Shown one piece after another: positions 17,548 through 26,469 of a stretch of DNA of 64,000 nucleotides. The translations under genes were made by a program, and so were the position numbers. The DNA is from Pseudoroseomonas cervicalis. GTDB taxonomy: Bacteria; Pseudomonadota; Alphaproteobacteria; Acetobacterales; Acetobacteraceae. Positions within the stretch are counted from its first letter, which is position 1. The number at the start of each line of letters is the position of its first letter. The DNA is taken from assembly GCF_030818485.1 (NCBI RefSeq), contig NZ_JAUTAJ010000004.1, forward strand, positions 3,195,501 to 3,259,500. Direction: 5' to 3'. The notes below the pieces were generated by a model that saw only the letters and a program-made list of their open reading frames with translations, did not search any database and was not told the DNA's origin.

Positions 17548-17862
17548 TTTCTCGGGCTGCCGCCGTCGGGTGGGGCGGTGGGACGCGTTCCTTTGCCGCC
17601 ATGGCCCTGTGGCGCCGGAAGCTTGTCGGGCGCGTAGCGTCCGCCCGCCTGCCCGATGGCGTGACGCGAACTCGCTCGGCGGCCCCAATAGAGGGCCGCG
17701 ACCGAGGCGGAGCAGGACAGGCATAGGCGCAGGTTGAGCGACAGAGGCCCAGCAGAAGACCGCGGAGATTCCGGCGGGCGCCGCTAGCGGCCTGTAGTCC
17801 CCTTTGAAGGCGAAACGAAAACGGCGATGCTCCTCGCACGGTAGGGGGCGGGCGGACGCAAG
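17548..17862. other. Non-coding stretch after bluB
   Basis: The 315 bases contain no supported gene, RNA or terminator. Base use is less regular than in flanking genes, and the two unknown genes to the right share this property. Confidence 0.5.
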
Positions 17863-18198
17863 ATGGACACAGCCAAAGTCCTGATAGGCCTGGTCACGCT
17901 TCTTGCCCTGACCGGAGGCTTTGCCATTCTGTGGTCACGCCAGCGCATGTCGACGGCCAGCACCTCCCTCCGTGACAGCCCGGCTGCACCAGCAACGGCC
18001 TCTCCCAGTCAATGCTGGCATTGCCTCAAGGACAGTTTGAGCATTCCTGCGGAAATCCTCTACCGCACCGCCGGCCCCGGGACTCATGAGTGGCACGACA
18101 TTGAAGTGCGCGAACTCTGGGGAGAGCCAGGCAAGGGCACCACTTGGCTGATGGTGCGCGAGATTGCTTACGCAGAGGCCGGTAGGGACGCTCTGTAG
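17863..18198 (+). CDS. Hypothetical membrane-anchored protein with a CWHC motif
   Basis: The 111-residue protein has one N-terminal membrane segment (about 5-24, VLIGLVTLLALTGGFAILW) and then a soluble domain containing SQCWHCLKDS (CxxC near residues 51-54). No family is recognised. The pair of Cys could bind metal or be redox active. Codon use is less GC-biased than in neighbouring genes. The next unknown gene starts 21 bases downstream, and the two are probably one unit. Confidence 0.55.
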   Translation: MDTAKVLIGLVTLLALTGGFAILWSRQRMSTASTSLRDSPAAPATASPSQCWHCLKDSLSIPAEILYRTAGPGTHEWHDIEVRELWGEPGKGTTWLMVREIAYAEAGRDAL

Positions 18199-18219
18199 CG
18201 CATCCCCCTCGGGAGAATC

Positions 18220-18786
18220 ATGGTGCTGAAGGACCCGGAGACGCGGCTGGAAGGGCGTGACGTTCCGGCCGTGGCACGCTGGCTTCGCCTTCGTGCCGGT
18301 GGGTTGAATGACAGGGACTTCGCGGAACTCGCCGAGTTTGAAGCCACGCGCGCAGCCATTATCGCCGATAGAGGCATCACCTTCCGCCGCAGCTTGAGGC
18401 CGCCTGTCTCCGTCGTGGTGGAGTGTGAGATCGAGGGGCAGGTCGCCGTGCACGACGTGAAGATTGCCTATATCCACACCTGGGGTGGACGACCCATAGC
18501 CTTCTCGGGACGCGCAGCGCGCAGGAGGATGGAAGGCAAGCGGACCTGGACAGGTTCGCGCACCTTTGGCCTGCCCCCCGGCCGGCCGGATGCCCAACCG
18601 TCACATTACATCATCCAGGCGCTGCGGCCGGGCGAGGGTGCAGCGGCTGTGGAAGACCCGGCTGCATGGCTGATGGAGCAGGCGATGCCCAAGTCTCGGC
18701 ACGGTCGTCCGAGGGGGCGTGCTGGCGCGGAGGCAGGCGGCAAGCCTGCCAAGGGCGAGGAGGGCGGCAGCATCCCCAACCCCTGA
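18220..18786 (+). CDS. Hypothetical protein
   Basis: The 188-residue soluble protein has no recognised domain. Visible parts are an Arg-rich first third (RWLRLRAGGLNDRDFAELAEFE), a central strand-rich segment (PPVSVVVECEIEGQVAVHDV) and a basic, Gly/Lys-rich tail. The ATG at 18220 is preceded by GGGAGA at good spacing. It probably forms an operon with the CWHC gene and is followed by a hairpin shared with the convergent polysaccharide export gene. Confidence 0.55.
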   Translation: MVLKDPETRLEGRDVPAVARWLRLRAGGLNDRDFAELAEFEATRAAIIADRGITFRRSLRPPVSVVVECEIEGQVAVHDVKIAYIHTWGGRPIAFSGRAARRRMEGKRTWTGSRTFGLPPGRPDAQPSHYIIQALRPGEGAAAVEDPAAWLMEQAMPKSRHGRPRGRAGAEAGGKPAKGEEGGSIPNP

Positions 18787-18799
18787 GCCGCCCACGAAA

Positions 18800-18821
18800 A
18801 AGGGCGCCCGAAGGCGCCCTT
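18800..18821. terminator. Terminator at the end of the capsule export operon
   Basis: A 9-bp stem AAGGGCGCC with loop CGAA. On the minus strand it is followed by a T-run (CCCTTTTTCG), ending the Wza-like gene at 18847; it can also stop the convergent unknown gene. Confidence 0.85.
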
Positions 18822-18846
18822 CTCCCGGACCGAAAAAAGACCGGCG

Positions 18847-20595
18847 TCAGTTGGTGAAGACGCGGGCCGACAGCGCCGATTGGTAGATCAGCTGCAGCAG
18901 GTCGCGGGCGATCTGGAAGCTCTTCGCATCCAGGCGCGGCAGCGCGATCAGCTCGTCGCCCGGGCGCGGGCCCTCGCGCGGCTCCAGGATCAGCTGGCCG
19001 CTCGGCCGGCGGATCATGATGTTGCTGCTGTCGCCACGCTGGGTGAAGCCGCCGGCGGCCTTGGCGTAATCCTCGATCGTCATGTCGGGGCGCCACACCA
19101 CGGCCATCGGGCTCACCACCTCGCCGCCCACCAGCACCGTGTCGGAGCGCTCGGGGATCACGATGGTGTCGCCATCCTCCATACGCACCCGCGTGCAGCG
19201 GCCGGAATCATCGACCACCACCAGCCGCCCCTCGGGCTGGATGCGCCGGCCGCGGGCGATGTAGCTCGCCACCAGCTGCGCCTCGCTGGCGCGGATCTCG
19301 GCGACGCCCGTGGTGGTGGAGGTGGAGGTGAAGAGCTGCCGCTCCAGCCGGTCCAGCGCCTCGTTGATCGAGCGCCGCTGCTGCGAGGCCAGGCGCTGCC
19401 GCAGGATGTAGACCGAGCTGGTATCGGCCAGCGCCGGATCCACCGCGATATGGTCCAGCACCTGGCACAGATTGATGTCGCGATCCGCCACCAGCACCGA
19501 GGGGCCGAGCCGGCTGCCCTCGACGAAGACCCGCACGGTCGGCGCCGGGGCGTCGGTGATGAAGGTCACCACATCCTGGTCCAGCAGCGCGGTGCGGCGC
19601 AGCTCCGCCACATCGACATAGCGCGACCAGGGCTGGCCGTTGCGGGTGCCGCGGATCACCGCATTGGTCGCCGCCGGCAGCGGCGCCGACAGCTCCATCA
19701 GCTCCGCCCCGGTCATCGCGCGGCCGGCCACCTCGAACAGGTAGTTGTTGCGGATGGCGCCATCGGCCGAGACGGTGGAGCCCTGCTTGCCGACCACGAT
19801 GGTGTCGCCATCCTGCAGCGTCAGCCCGGGCAGCCGGCCCTGCAGCAGGAAGGGGTAGAGGTCGAGCCGGAGCACCGGCCGGCCGCCGCGCTGCACGACG
19901 ATGTCGCGATAGGAGCCGCGCACCGGATCGACGCCGCCGCCGCGCAGCAGGAAGTCCAGCACCGTGTCGGAGCCGGAGCCGGTATGCCGCCCCGGCAGCT
20001 TCACGAAGCCCGTGACATAGACGCCGATCTGGCTGGCCGAGAGCAGCACGGCATAGACATTGACCTGCTGCGTGTAGATGCGCCGCAGCTCCGTCTCCAC
20101 CGTGCGCTGCAGGTCGCCGGCGCGCACGCCCGCCAGGCGCAGCGGCCCGACCGAGGGGAGGAACAGATTGCCATCGGGGTCGATGGCGCCCATCACCTCG
20201 GCTTCCACGCCGCCCCAGACGCGGACCGAGACGCGGTCGCCCACGCCCAGCCGGTAGTTCGGGTTGCTGGATTCCGAGGGGCTCGGCGCGCCGCGCGCGA
20301 ACAGCGCGGCGCCGAAGACGGTGCGGCTGGGGCCGGGGGCGCGGCGCGGCTCGGCCAGCGGGCCTTCCACCGTGGCGCCCGCCTCGGCCTCCGTCGCCGT
20401 GCCGGCGCGGTTGACGATGCTGCTGTCGGGCAGCAGCTGCGGCACCGTGGTGGCATTGCCGCCGCCGCCGCCACCCTGGGCCATGCCGCCGAGCGAGGGG
20501 GCCGAGAGCGGGCTCTGCGCCCGGGCCGGGTTGCCGGCCGGCACCGCCGCCAGCAGCGCCAGCGCGGTGGCCAGGATCGCTCGGCTAGAAAGCAT
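18847..20595 (-). CDS. Polysaccharide export outer membrane protein (Wza/KpsD type)
   Basis: The 582-residue protein has a signal peptide (about 1-27, ending ARAQ), a polysaccharide-export domain (NYRLGVGDRVSVRVWGGVEAEV and the DPDGNLFLPSVGPLRLAG block) and several SLBB-type beta-grasp repeats towards the C-terminus. It should form the outer membrane channel for capsule export. An alternative GTG start lies two codons upstream; the ATG is better spaced from GGGGA. It overlaps the KpsE-like gene by 11 bases and is the last gene of the export operon. Confidence 0.92.
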   Translation of the reverse strand: MLSSRAILATALALLAAVPAGNPARAQSPLSAPSLGGMAQGGGGGGNATTVPQLLPDSSIVNRAGTATEAEAGATVEGPLAEPRRAPGPSRTVFGAALFARGAPSPSESSNPNYRLGVGDRVSVRVWGGVEAEVMGAIDPDGNLFLPSVGPLRLAGVRAGDLQRTVETELRRIYTQQVNVYAVLLSASQIGVYVTGFVKLPGRHTGSGSDTVLDFLLRGGGVDPVRGSYRDIVVQRGGRPVLRLDLYPFLLQGRLPGLTLQDGDTIVVGKQGSTVSADGAIRNNYLFEVAGRAMTGAELMELSAPLPAATNAVIRGTRNGQPWSRYVDVAELRRTALLDQDVVTFITDAPAPTVRVFVEGSRLGPSVLVADRDINLCQVLDHIAVDPALADTSSVYILRQRLASQQRRSINEALDRLERQLFTSTSTTTGVAEIRASEAQLVASYIARGRRIQPEGRLVVVDDSGRCTRVRMEDGDTIVIPERSDTVLVGGEVVSPMAVVWRPDMTIEDYAKAAGGFTQRGDSSNIMIRRPSGQLILEPREGPRPGDELIALPRLDAKSFQIARDLLQLIYQSALSARVFTN

Positions 20596-21739
20596 GTTCA
20601 CGCATCCCCGAAACCATCATCCAGCCGATGCCGTACAGCACCGACAGCACCAGGAACATACTGAGCAGGATCAGCGCCGCCCGTGGATACAGCGCGATCT
20701 CCGCCAGGGTCGGCTGCACCACCCGGGTGACGAAAAGCTGCTGGCGCTGCGCATTGACCCGCGCCTGCTCCAGCGAGGCGGTGGCCGAGGCCAGCTGCTT
20801 GTCGGCGAATTCGCGCTCCAGCGCCAGCCGCTCATAGGAGGCGATCAGCAGCGGCAGCGATTCATTGCCCATGGTCAGGCGCTGCCGGTGCTCGCGGATC
20901 TCGCGCTCGAGCGAGCTGATGCGGTTGCGCAGCAGCTGGATCTGCGGATTGTCCGGGCGCAGATAGGCCTGCTTCTCCTGCAGCTCGGCCCGCGTCGTGG
21001 TCAGCAGGCCTTCCAGCGCGCCCATGCCCTCCAGCCCGATCTGCGCGCTGCGCGCCGGGTCCACCGCGCGCTCGCGCTGGCGCCAGGCGGTGACCGCGGC
21101 CTGGCTGTCCAGCACCCGCTGCTCGGCCCGCTCCAGCTCGGTCCGCGCCACCCGCAGCGCTTCCTCGCGCGAGCGCTCGGAGAGCTTGTTCACGAAGGCC
21201 TCGGACAGCGACAGCTGCTCCTCGACGACACGCTGCGAATCCTCCGGCCGGAAGGCGCGGGCACGGACCGTCAGGATGCCGGAGGTGGAGTCGATCGTGA
21301 TGGTGTTCATGAAGTTGTGGTAGAATTGCAGCATCTCGGTCGAGGGCTGGCCCGACCATAGCGCCGCCAGACCGTCCGCCTCGGGGCGGCGATAGATGTC
21401 GATCAGCCCGATATTGCGCACCATGGCCTGCAGCGCGTCATGCGACTGCAGATAGTCGCGCACCGCCAGCGCATCCTGCGAGGTGGCGGAGAAGCCGGCG
21501 CTGCTCATCAGGTCGCCGAGCCCGCCCAGGCTGCGCTGCTCCTGCCCGCCGCGCACCACGAAGCGCGCCTCCGACATGTACTGCCCGGCGGCGAAGCCGT
21601 AGAGGTAGAGGCCGGTCAGCAGCGTCGGCAGCACCACCAGCAGCAGGTAGAAGCGGCGGCGCCAGAGGAAACCCCGGCGCTTCGGCGGCGGCTCGCGGGC
21701 GGGAAGGGCGGCGACGGGGCGGCTGGCCGCACCGGTCAT
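20585..21739 (-). CDS. Capsule polysaccharide export inner membrane protein, KpsE/CtrB type
   Basis: The 384-residue protein has one membrane segment near each end (about 26-47 and 350-372). Between them lies a long periplasmic coiled-coil region (ERSREEALRVARTELERAEQ, later SLEREIREHRQRL). This is the polysaccharide co-polymerase/adaptor layout of KpsE, BexC and CtrB, linking the ABC transporter to the outer membrane channel. An ATG at 21778 with GAGGAC upstream would extend it by 13 residues and overlap the ATPase gene; I chose 21739, which starts 7 bases after that gene's stop. Confidence 0.92.
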   Translation of the reverse strand: MTGAASRPVAALPAREPPPKRRGFLWRRRFYLLLVVLPTLLTGLYLYGFAAGQYMSEARFVVRGGQEQRSLGGLGDLMSSAGFSATSQDALAVRDYLQSHDALQAMVRNIGLIDIYRRPEADGLAALWSGQPSTEMLQFYHNFMNTITIDSTSGILTVRARAFRPEDSQRVVEEQLSLSEAFVNKLSERSREEALRVARTELERAEQRVLDSQAAVTAWRQRERAVDPARSAQIGLEGMGALEGLLTTTRAELQEKQAYLRPDNPQIQLLRNRISSLEREIREHRQRLTMGNESLPLLIASYERLALEREFADKQLASATASLEQARVNAQRQQLFVTRVVQPTLAEIALYPRAALILLSMFLVLSVLYGIGWMMVSGMREHAF

Positions 21740-21746
21740 GCCGGGG

Positions 21747-22394
21747 TCAGAGACCCTGGTAGGCGGCGATAGCTTCATCGACGTCCTCATAGAATTCCAG
21801 CATGCCGTTCCGCAGGATCGCGGCCGTGTCGCAGTAGCTTTTCACATGCAGAGGGTTGTGGGAGACCAGCAGGATGCCGGCGGTGGAGCGGCGCATGTCG
21901 AAGACCTGCCGGCACTTCTCGGCGAAGCGGGCATCGCCGGTGGAGAGCGCCTCATCCACCAGGTAGCAGTCGAAATCGACGGCGAAGGACAGGCCCATCA
22001 GCAGGCGCGACATCATGCCCGAGGAATAGGTGCGCACCGGCTCGTGGTAGTAGGGGCCGAGCTCGGCGAAGTCCTCGACGAACTCCACCGTGCGGGCCAC
22101 CGGCGTGCCATAGAGGCGCGCGATGAAGCGGGCATTGGCGGCGCCGGACATGCTGGACTGGATGCCGAAGCTCTTGCCGATCGGCCAGGACATGCGCATC
22201 GTGCAGCGCACCCTGCCGCGGGTCGGCCGCTCCACCCCGCCCAGGATGCGCAGCAGGGTCGATTTGCCGGCGCCGTTGCGGCCGAGGATGCCGACATGCT
22301 CGCCCTGGCGGATGCGCGCATAGGCGCCCCGCAGCACCTCCTTGGGGCCGTTGCGCGTCTCGAACACCTTCCAGACATTCTGGAATTCGAGCAT
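21747..22394 (-). CDS. Capsule polysaccharide ABC transporter, ATP-binding protein (KpsT type)
   Basis: The 215-residue ATPase has Walker A GRNGAGKST (about 38-46), signature YSSGMMSRL, Walker B DCYLVDEAL and the switch His in LVSHNP. The short length and the SWPIGKSFGIQSSMSG stretch are typical of the KpsT/BexA/CtrD/Wzt-short group, which powers export of lipid-linked capsule chains. It is 4 bases downstream of the permease gene. Confidence 0.94.
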   Translation of the reverse strand: MLEFQNVWKVFETRNGPKEVLRGAYARIRQGEHVGILGRNGAGKSTLLRILGGVERPTRGRVRCTMRMSWPIGKSFGIQSSMSGAANARFIARLYGTPVARTVEFVEDFAELGPYYHEPVRTYSSGMMSRLLMGLSFAVDFDCYLVDEALSTGDARFAEKCRQVFDMRRSTAGILLVSHNPLHVKSYCDTAAILRNGMLEFYEDVDEAIAAYQGL

Positions 22395-22398
22395 GGCG

Positions 22399-23193
22399 CT
22401 ACTCCATCAATGTCAGGCGGGAACGCGCCGCGCGCAGCGCCGCCATGCCCAGCACGTTCAGCCCGATGATCCAGCAGAGCACATAGGGGATGTCGTAATA
22501 GGGCTGGACGCGGTCGCCGAACATCGCCCAGCGGTTCATCTCATGGACGCTGACCAGCGGGTTCCACAGCAGCAGTTCGCGCGCCTCGGTGGGCAGGCTG
22601 CTCAGCATGTAGAAGGTCGCCGAGATCGGCATCATCAGGTAGGTCATCGGGTGGGTGAAGCGGTCCAGCCCGTCGATGAAGACCTGCAGCCCGGCCAGCA
22701 GCATCGACAGGCCATGCGCCAGCAGCGCGCTGAGCATCAGGCCAAAATAGAACAGCGCCGGCTCATGCGGCCATTCGTCGAAGATCAGCACCGCGGCGAT
22801 CATGAACAGCGTGATGATCATGCTGCACACCGCCGCCTCCATCACGTTGCGGGCGATGGCGATGTCGAGCAGCGTGATGTTGCGGTGGTAGAGCAGCGAC
22901 ATGTTCGCCTCGATCACGTTGGCGCCGCGATTGACGATCGAGCGGAACATGACGAAGGGCGTGTAGCCCATGGCGTAGAACAGGAAGACGGGCAGCCCGT
23001 TGCCGAGCCCGTGCCCGCTGACCGCGTGCAGGGTGGAAATGGCGATGGCCAGCATCATCGGCTCGCCGATCAGCCAGACATAGCCGATGCGGCTGGTGCC
23101 GAAGCGGGTCAGCAGCTCGCGCATGAACAGCGCGCCGATGACGCGGAACTGCGTCGCCACCAGCCCGCTGGGTTCGCGACGCGGGATGTCCAT
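22399..23193 (-). CDS. Capsule polysaccharide ABC transporter permease (KpsM type)
   Basis: The 264-residue protein has six predicted membrane helices and the ABC-2 permease pattern, including MRELLTRFGTSRIGYVWLIGEP and the C-terminal NPLVSVHEMNRWAMFG. It pairs with the adjacent KpsT-type ATPase. The start MDIPRREPSG overlaps the lipoprotein stop by one base (TGATG), implying coupled translation. Confidence 0.93.
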   Translation of the reverse strand: MDIPRREPSGLVATQFRVIGALFMRELLTRFGTSRIGYVWLIGEPMMLAIAISTLHAVSGHGLGNGLPVFLFYAMGYTPFVMFRSIVNRGANVIEANMSLLYHRNITLLDIAIARNVMEAAVCSMIITLFMIAAVLIFDEWPHEPALFYFGLMLSALLAHGLSMLLAGLQVFIDGLDRFTHPMTYLMMPISATFYMLSSLPTEARELLLWNPLVSVHEMNRWAMFGDRVQPYYDIPYVLCWIIGLNVLGMAALRAARSRLTLME

Positions 23194-23669
23194 CACGGCC
23201 GGGCGACCGCCCCGCCGCGCAGCAGCGGCCGTGCCGCCTCCCAGCCCGCCGGGCCCTGGCAGTACAGCGCCGGGCGGCCGCCGGTGACGCCGCCGCCACC
23301 GATCGACAGCTCGCGGCATTCGCGGCCGCTGCCGGCATTGTAGGCGCGCACCACCCGCACCGGCACCGGGGCCAGCCCGGCCTCCGGCGAGACGACGCCC
23401 TGCTGGCCCGGCTGCGCCGAGGCCACGAAGGCGCTGAGCGGATCGGCCGGCCGCGGCGGCGGGGCCTCCACCTGGGCCGGCGGGATCTCGCGCGGGCCGG
23501 ACAGGCTCGACATCGCGCCCGACAGGCTGCTGCAGCCGGCCAGGGCCAGCCCCGACAGGGCCAGCAGCAATGCCGGAACAGGCCGGGCGCCGCGCGGCGC
23601 GCAGGCCGGTCCGCGGAAAACCCAGCGCTTGGACTTCCCGCTCACGCAGGCTTGTATGCGGTCATGCAT
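23193..23669 (-). CDS. Hypothetical lipoprotein of the capsule export operon
   Basis: The 158-residue protein starts with a long basic N-region and a lipobox LALAGC (Cys about 46), so it should be lipidated. The C-terminal domain has a Cys pair in GRECRELS and ALYCQGPAGWEAARPLL, which could form a disulphide in the periplasm. It is first in the lipoprotein-KpsM-KpsT-KpsE-Wza transcript and coupled to kpsM. A periplasmic assembly role in capsule export is inferred from position only. A shorter start closer to the signal sequence is possible. Confidence 0.7.
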   Translation of the reverse strand: MHDRIQACVSGKSKRWVFRGPACAPRGARPVPALLLALSGLALAGCSSLSGAMSSLSGPREIPPAQVEAPPPRPADPLSAFVASAQPGQQGVVSPEAGLAPVPVRVVRAYNAGSGRECRELSIGGGGVTGGRPALYCQGPAGWEAARPLLRGGAVARP

Positions 23670-23755
23670 GCGCGAAATCTACCGCACCGCAAGGCGACTG
23701 GCAAAACTCACCTTCGTAACCATGCTCACGCCTTATTGAGGATGTCCCCCGTATT

Positions 23756-25660
23756 TTGGCGCAACTTTCCTCCTCCGCGACCATCGCCTTTCCCGCCGCG
23801 GCCAGCCCGGCGGAGGCCGCGCATCTGGCGGCCTTCTGGCCGGAGCACCGGCTGGCCGACGCGGCCGGGGCCGCCCTGCTGGCGCTGCCCCAGGGCGTGG
23901 TGCCGCCGCCGCGGCTGACGGGGCGGGTGCTGCGCTACGCCCCGGGGCCGCTGCGCAGCCCGGTCTTCGCCGGGCGCAGCCGCGCCGTGGCGCTGCTGCC
24001 GCTGGAGGAATTGCCGCCGCTGCTGGCCGATGCGCCGCTGGCGCCGCCGCCGCAGGCCGATGCCGCCGCCCTGGCCCGCGCCGCCGCCGCCGCCGCCTTC
24101 GCCGCCGAGGCCCGAATCGGCGGCGAGCCGGCGCTGCCCGATCCCGGCGCCGCCCAGCTGCGCCTGCCGCTGCGCGGCGCGGTGCTGGTGCTCGACCCCT
24201 GCCGCCCGGGGCGGGAGGCGGCGGCGCGCGCCGCGCTCTCCGCCGCCCGCAACGCCGCCGGGGGGCGGCCGCTGCTGCTGGCGCGCGACCCGGCGGCCCC
24301 CGCCACCAGCGCGCCGCTGCTCTCCGGCGAGCCCGGGCTGCGCCAGCTGCGCGCCCGCCTCTCGCCCTGGACGCTGCTGGAGCTGGCCGAGGACCTCTAT
24401 GGCGCGACGCCGGAGATGGCGCTGCTGGCCGCCGCCGCCGGGGTGCGGGTGGCCGGCCGGCTGCTGGACCCGGCACCGGGCTGGGCGGCGCTGATCGCGG
24501 CGACGCGCTGCGCCGACCCCTTCCTCTCCCGCCCCGGCCGCTTCGAGGATGCGCTGCGCCAGCTGGCCGACTGGTCGCGGGCGCAGCAGGAGAACCGGCG
24601 CGTCGCCATCTGCCTCGGCATGGCCTTCTGGAAGCGCCGGCGCATCGCCGCGCTCTTCGCCCATGCCGGCGGCGCGCCCGGCTTCACCCGCAGCGCCGAC
24701 CACGCCATCGCCGAGGCGAAGCGGCGCAATGGCGCCGTCGCCGTCTGGGCCGGCGCCATGCCGCCCGGCTTCCGCGAGGCCTGCGGCCGCGTCGGCGTGA
24801 AGCTGCTGACGGTGGAGGATGGTTTCGTCCGCTCCCGCGGGCTCGGCGCGCGCTTCCTGCCCGGCGCCGCCTATGCGGTGGATTCCCACGGCATCTATTA
24901 CGATCCGGCGCGGCCGAGCGGGCTGGAGCGCATCCTGGCCGAATCCGACTTCCCGCCCGAATTGCTGGAACGCGCCGCCGCGCTGCGCCAGGCGATCGTG
25001 GCGCGCGGGGTGACCAAGTACAATCTGGCGGGCAGCGCGCCGCGCCTCGACACGCCGCCCGGGCGGGAATGCCTGCTGGTGCCGGGGCAGGTGGAGGATG
25101 ACGCCTCGGTGCGGCTGGGCGGCGCCGGGCTGGGCGGCAATCTGGCGCTGCTGCGCGCGGTGCGCGACGCCAACCCCGGCGCCTGGATCGTCTACAAGCC
25201 GCACCCGGATCTCGAGGCCGGCTTCCGCAAGGGCCGCCTGCCGCCCGAGGCGCTGGACGGCCTGGCCGATCAGGTGGTGACCGGCGCGCCGCTGACCGCG
25301 CTGTTCCCGCAGATCGACGCGCTGCACACCCTGACCTCGCTCTCCGGCTTCGAGGCGCTGCTGCGGGGCGTGAAGGTGGTCACCTGGGGCCAGCCCTTCT
25401 ATGCCGGCTGGGGGCTGACCGAGGACCGGGCGCCGCCGCCCCGGCGCGGCCGGGCGCTGAGCCTGGACGCGCTGGTGGCCGGCGCGCTGATCCTGTTCCC
25501 GCGCCAGGTCGACCCGCTGACCGAGCTGCCCTGCCCGCCGGAGCTGGTGCTGGAGCGGCTGCAGCGGCCGGAGCTGTGGAAGATTTCTCCGCTCACCCTG
25601 CATCGCGGGGTGGAGGGCTGGCTGCGCGGGTTGCTGGCGCGCCGTAGGGGGCTGCGGTGA
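23756..25660 (+). CDS. Capsular polysaccharide biosynthesis protein, KpsC-like
   Basis: The 634-residue protein has the Capsule_synth (PF05159) region in its second half: LTVEDGFVRSRGLGARFLPG, SHGIYYDPARPSGLE, VYKPHPD and TLTSLSGFEALLRGVKVVTWG. KpsC adds beta-Kdo linker sugars to the lipid anchor of group 2 type capsules. Full KpsC has two such modules; here the first 270 residues are Ala/Pro-rich and only weakly similar. The start is a TTG at 23756, since a stop lies at 23717 and no ATG or GTG is near. Divergent from the export operon; overlaps the next gene by four bases. Confidence 0.87.
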   Translation: MAQLSSSATIAFPAAASPAEAAHLAAFWPEHRLADAAGAALLALPQGVVPPPRLTGRVLRYAPGPLRSPVFAGRSRAVALLPLEELPPLLADAPLAPPPQADAAALARAAAAAAFAAEARIGGEPALPDPGAAQLRLPLRGAVLVLDPCRPGREAAARAALSAARNAAGGRPLLLARDPAAPATSAPLLSGEPGLRQLRARLSPWTLLELAEDLYGATPEMALLAAAAGVRVAGRLLDPAPGWAALIAATRCADPFLSRPGRFEDALRQLADWSRAQQENRRVAICLGMAFWKRRRIAALFAHAGGAPGFTRSADHAIAEAKRRNGAVAVWAGAMPPGFREACGRVGVKLLTVEDGFVRSRGLGARFLPGAAYAVDSHGIYYDPARPSGLERILAESDFPPELLERAAALRQAIVARGVTKYNLAGSAPRLDTPPGRECLLVPGQVEDDASVRLGGAGLGGNLALLRAVRDANPGAWIVYKPHPDLEAGFRKGRLPPEALDGLADQVVTGAPLTALFPQIDALHTLTSLSGFEALLRGVKVVTWGQPFYAGWGLTEDRAPPPRRGRALSLDALVAGALILFPRQVDPLTELPCPPELVLERLQRPELWKISPLTLHRGVEGWLRGLLARRRGLR

Positions 25661-26469
25661 GCCGCTTCCGCTCGGCCATCATCACCGGCGCCTCGCGCGG
25701 GCTGGGCGCGGCGATGGCGCGGCGCCTGGCCGCGCCCGGCGTGACGCTCGGCCTGATCGGGCGCGACGCGGCGGCGCTGGCGGCGGTCGCCGAGGCTTGC
25801 GCCGCGCGCGGCGCGCAGCCCCGCATCGCGCGGGTCGATGTGCGCGACGCGGCGGCGATGGAACGCCAGCTGCTCGCCTGGGACGCCGAAAGCCCCACCG
25901 ACCTGCTGCTGGCCAATGCCGGCATCGCGCTCGGCACCCGCCCCGGCGGCGGGCGGGAAGGGGTGGCGGCGCTGCGCGCGCAGCTCGAGGTGAACATGCT
26001 GGGGGCGGCGCATCTGGTGGAGCCGCTGCTGCCGGCGATGCTGGCGCGGGGCCAGGGCAGCATCGGGCTGGTCTGCTCGCTCTCCTCCTTCCGCGGCCTG
26101 CCGGACAGCCCGGGCTATTGCGCCAGCAAGGCGGCGCTGTGGAGCTATGGCGAGGCGCTGCGGGCGGAGACGGCGCCGAAGGGGCTGCGCGTCACCCTGG
26201 TGGCGCCGGGCTTCTTCGACAGCGCCATGGGGGCGCGCTGGGTCGGCGCCCGGCCCTTCTCGATGAGCGCCGACGCGGCCGCCGCGCGGCTGGCGCGGGC
26301 GCTGGATCGAGGTGCGGCGCGGCTGGCCTTCCCCTGGCCGCTGGCCCTGGCGCTGCGGCTCTCGCCGCTGGCGCCGTCGCGCTGGGTGGATGCGGTGGTG
26401 CGGCGCATGGAATTCCAGATCCGGGACCAGGGGCAGGGGGCGCCGCCCGAGGCAGAACATCGGCCATGA
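25657..26469 (+). CDS. SDR family NAD(P)-dependent oxidoreductase
   Basis: The 270-residue short-chain dehydrogenase has GASRGLG (about 11-17), a NAG motif in LLANAGIA, and YCASK with the catalytic Tyr/Lys. The C-terminal helix-rich segment (RLAFPWPLALALRLSPLAPS) resembles membrane-associated SDRs of lipid or sugar metabolism. It starts with GTG that overlaps the KpsC stop in GTGA, and the next gene starts in ATGA, so it belongs to the polysaccharide unit. The substrate may be a nucleotide sugar or lipid carrier; unproven. Confidence 0.88.
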   Translation: MSRFRSAIITGASRGLGAAMARRLAAPGVTLGLIGRDAAALAAVAEACAARGAQPRIARVDVRDAAAMERQLLAWDAESPTDLLLANAGIALGTRPGGGREGVAALRAQLEVNMLGAAHLVEPLLPAMLARGQGSIGLVCSLSSFRGLPDSPGYCASKAALWSYGEALRAETAPKGLRVTLVAPGFFDSAMGARWVGARPFSMSADAAAARLARALDRGAARLAFPWPLALALRLSPLAPSRWVDAVVRRMEFQIRDQGQGAPPEAEHRP

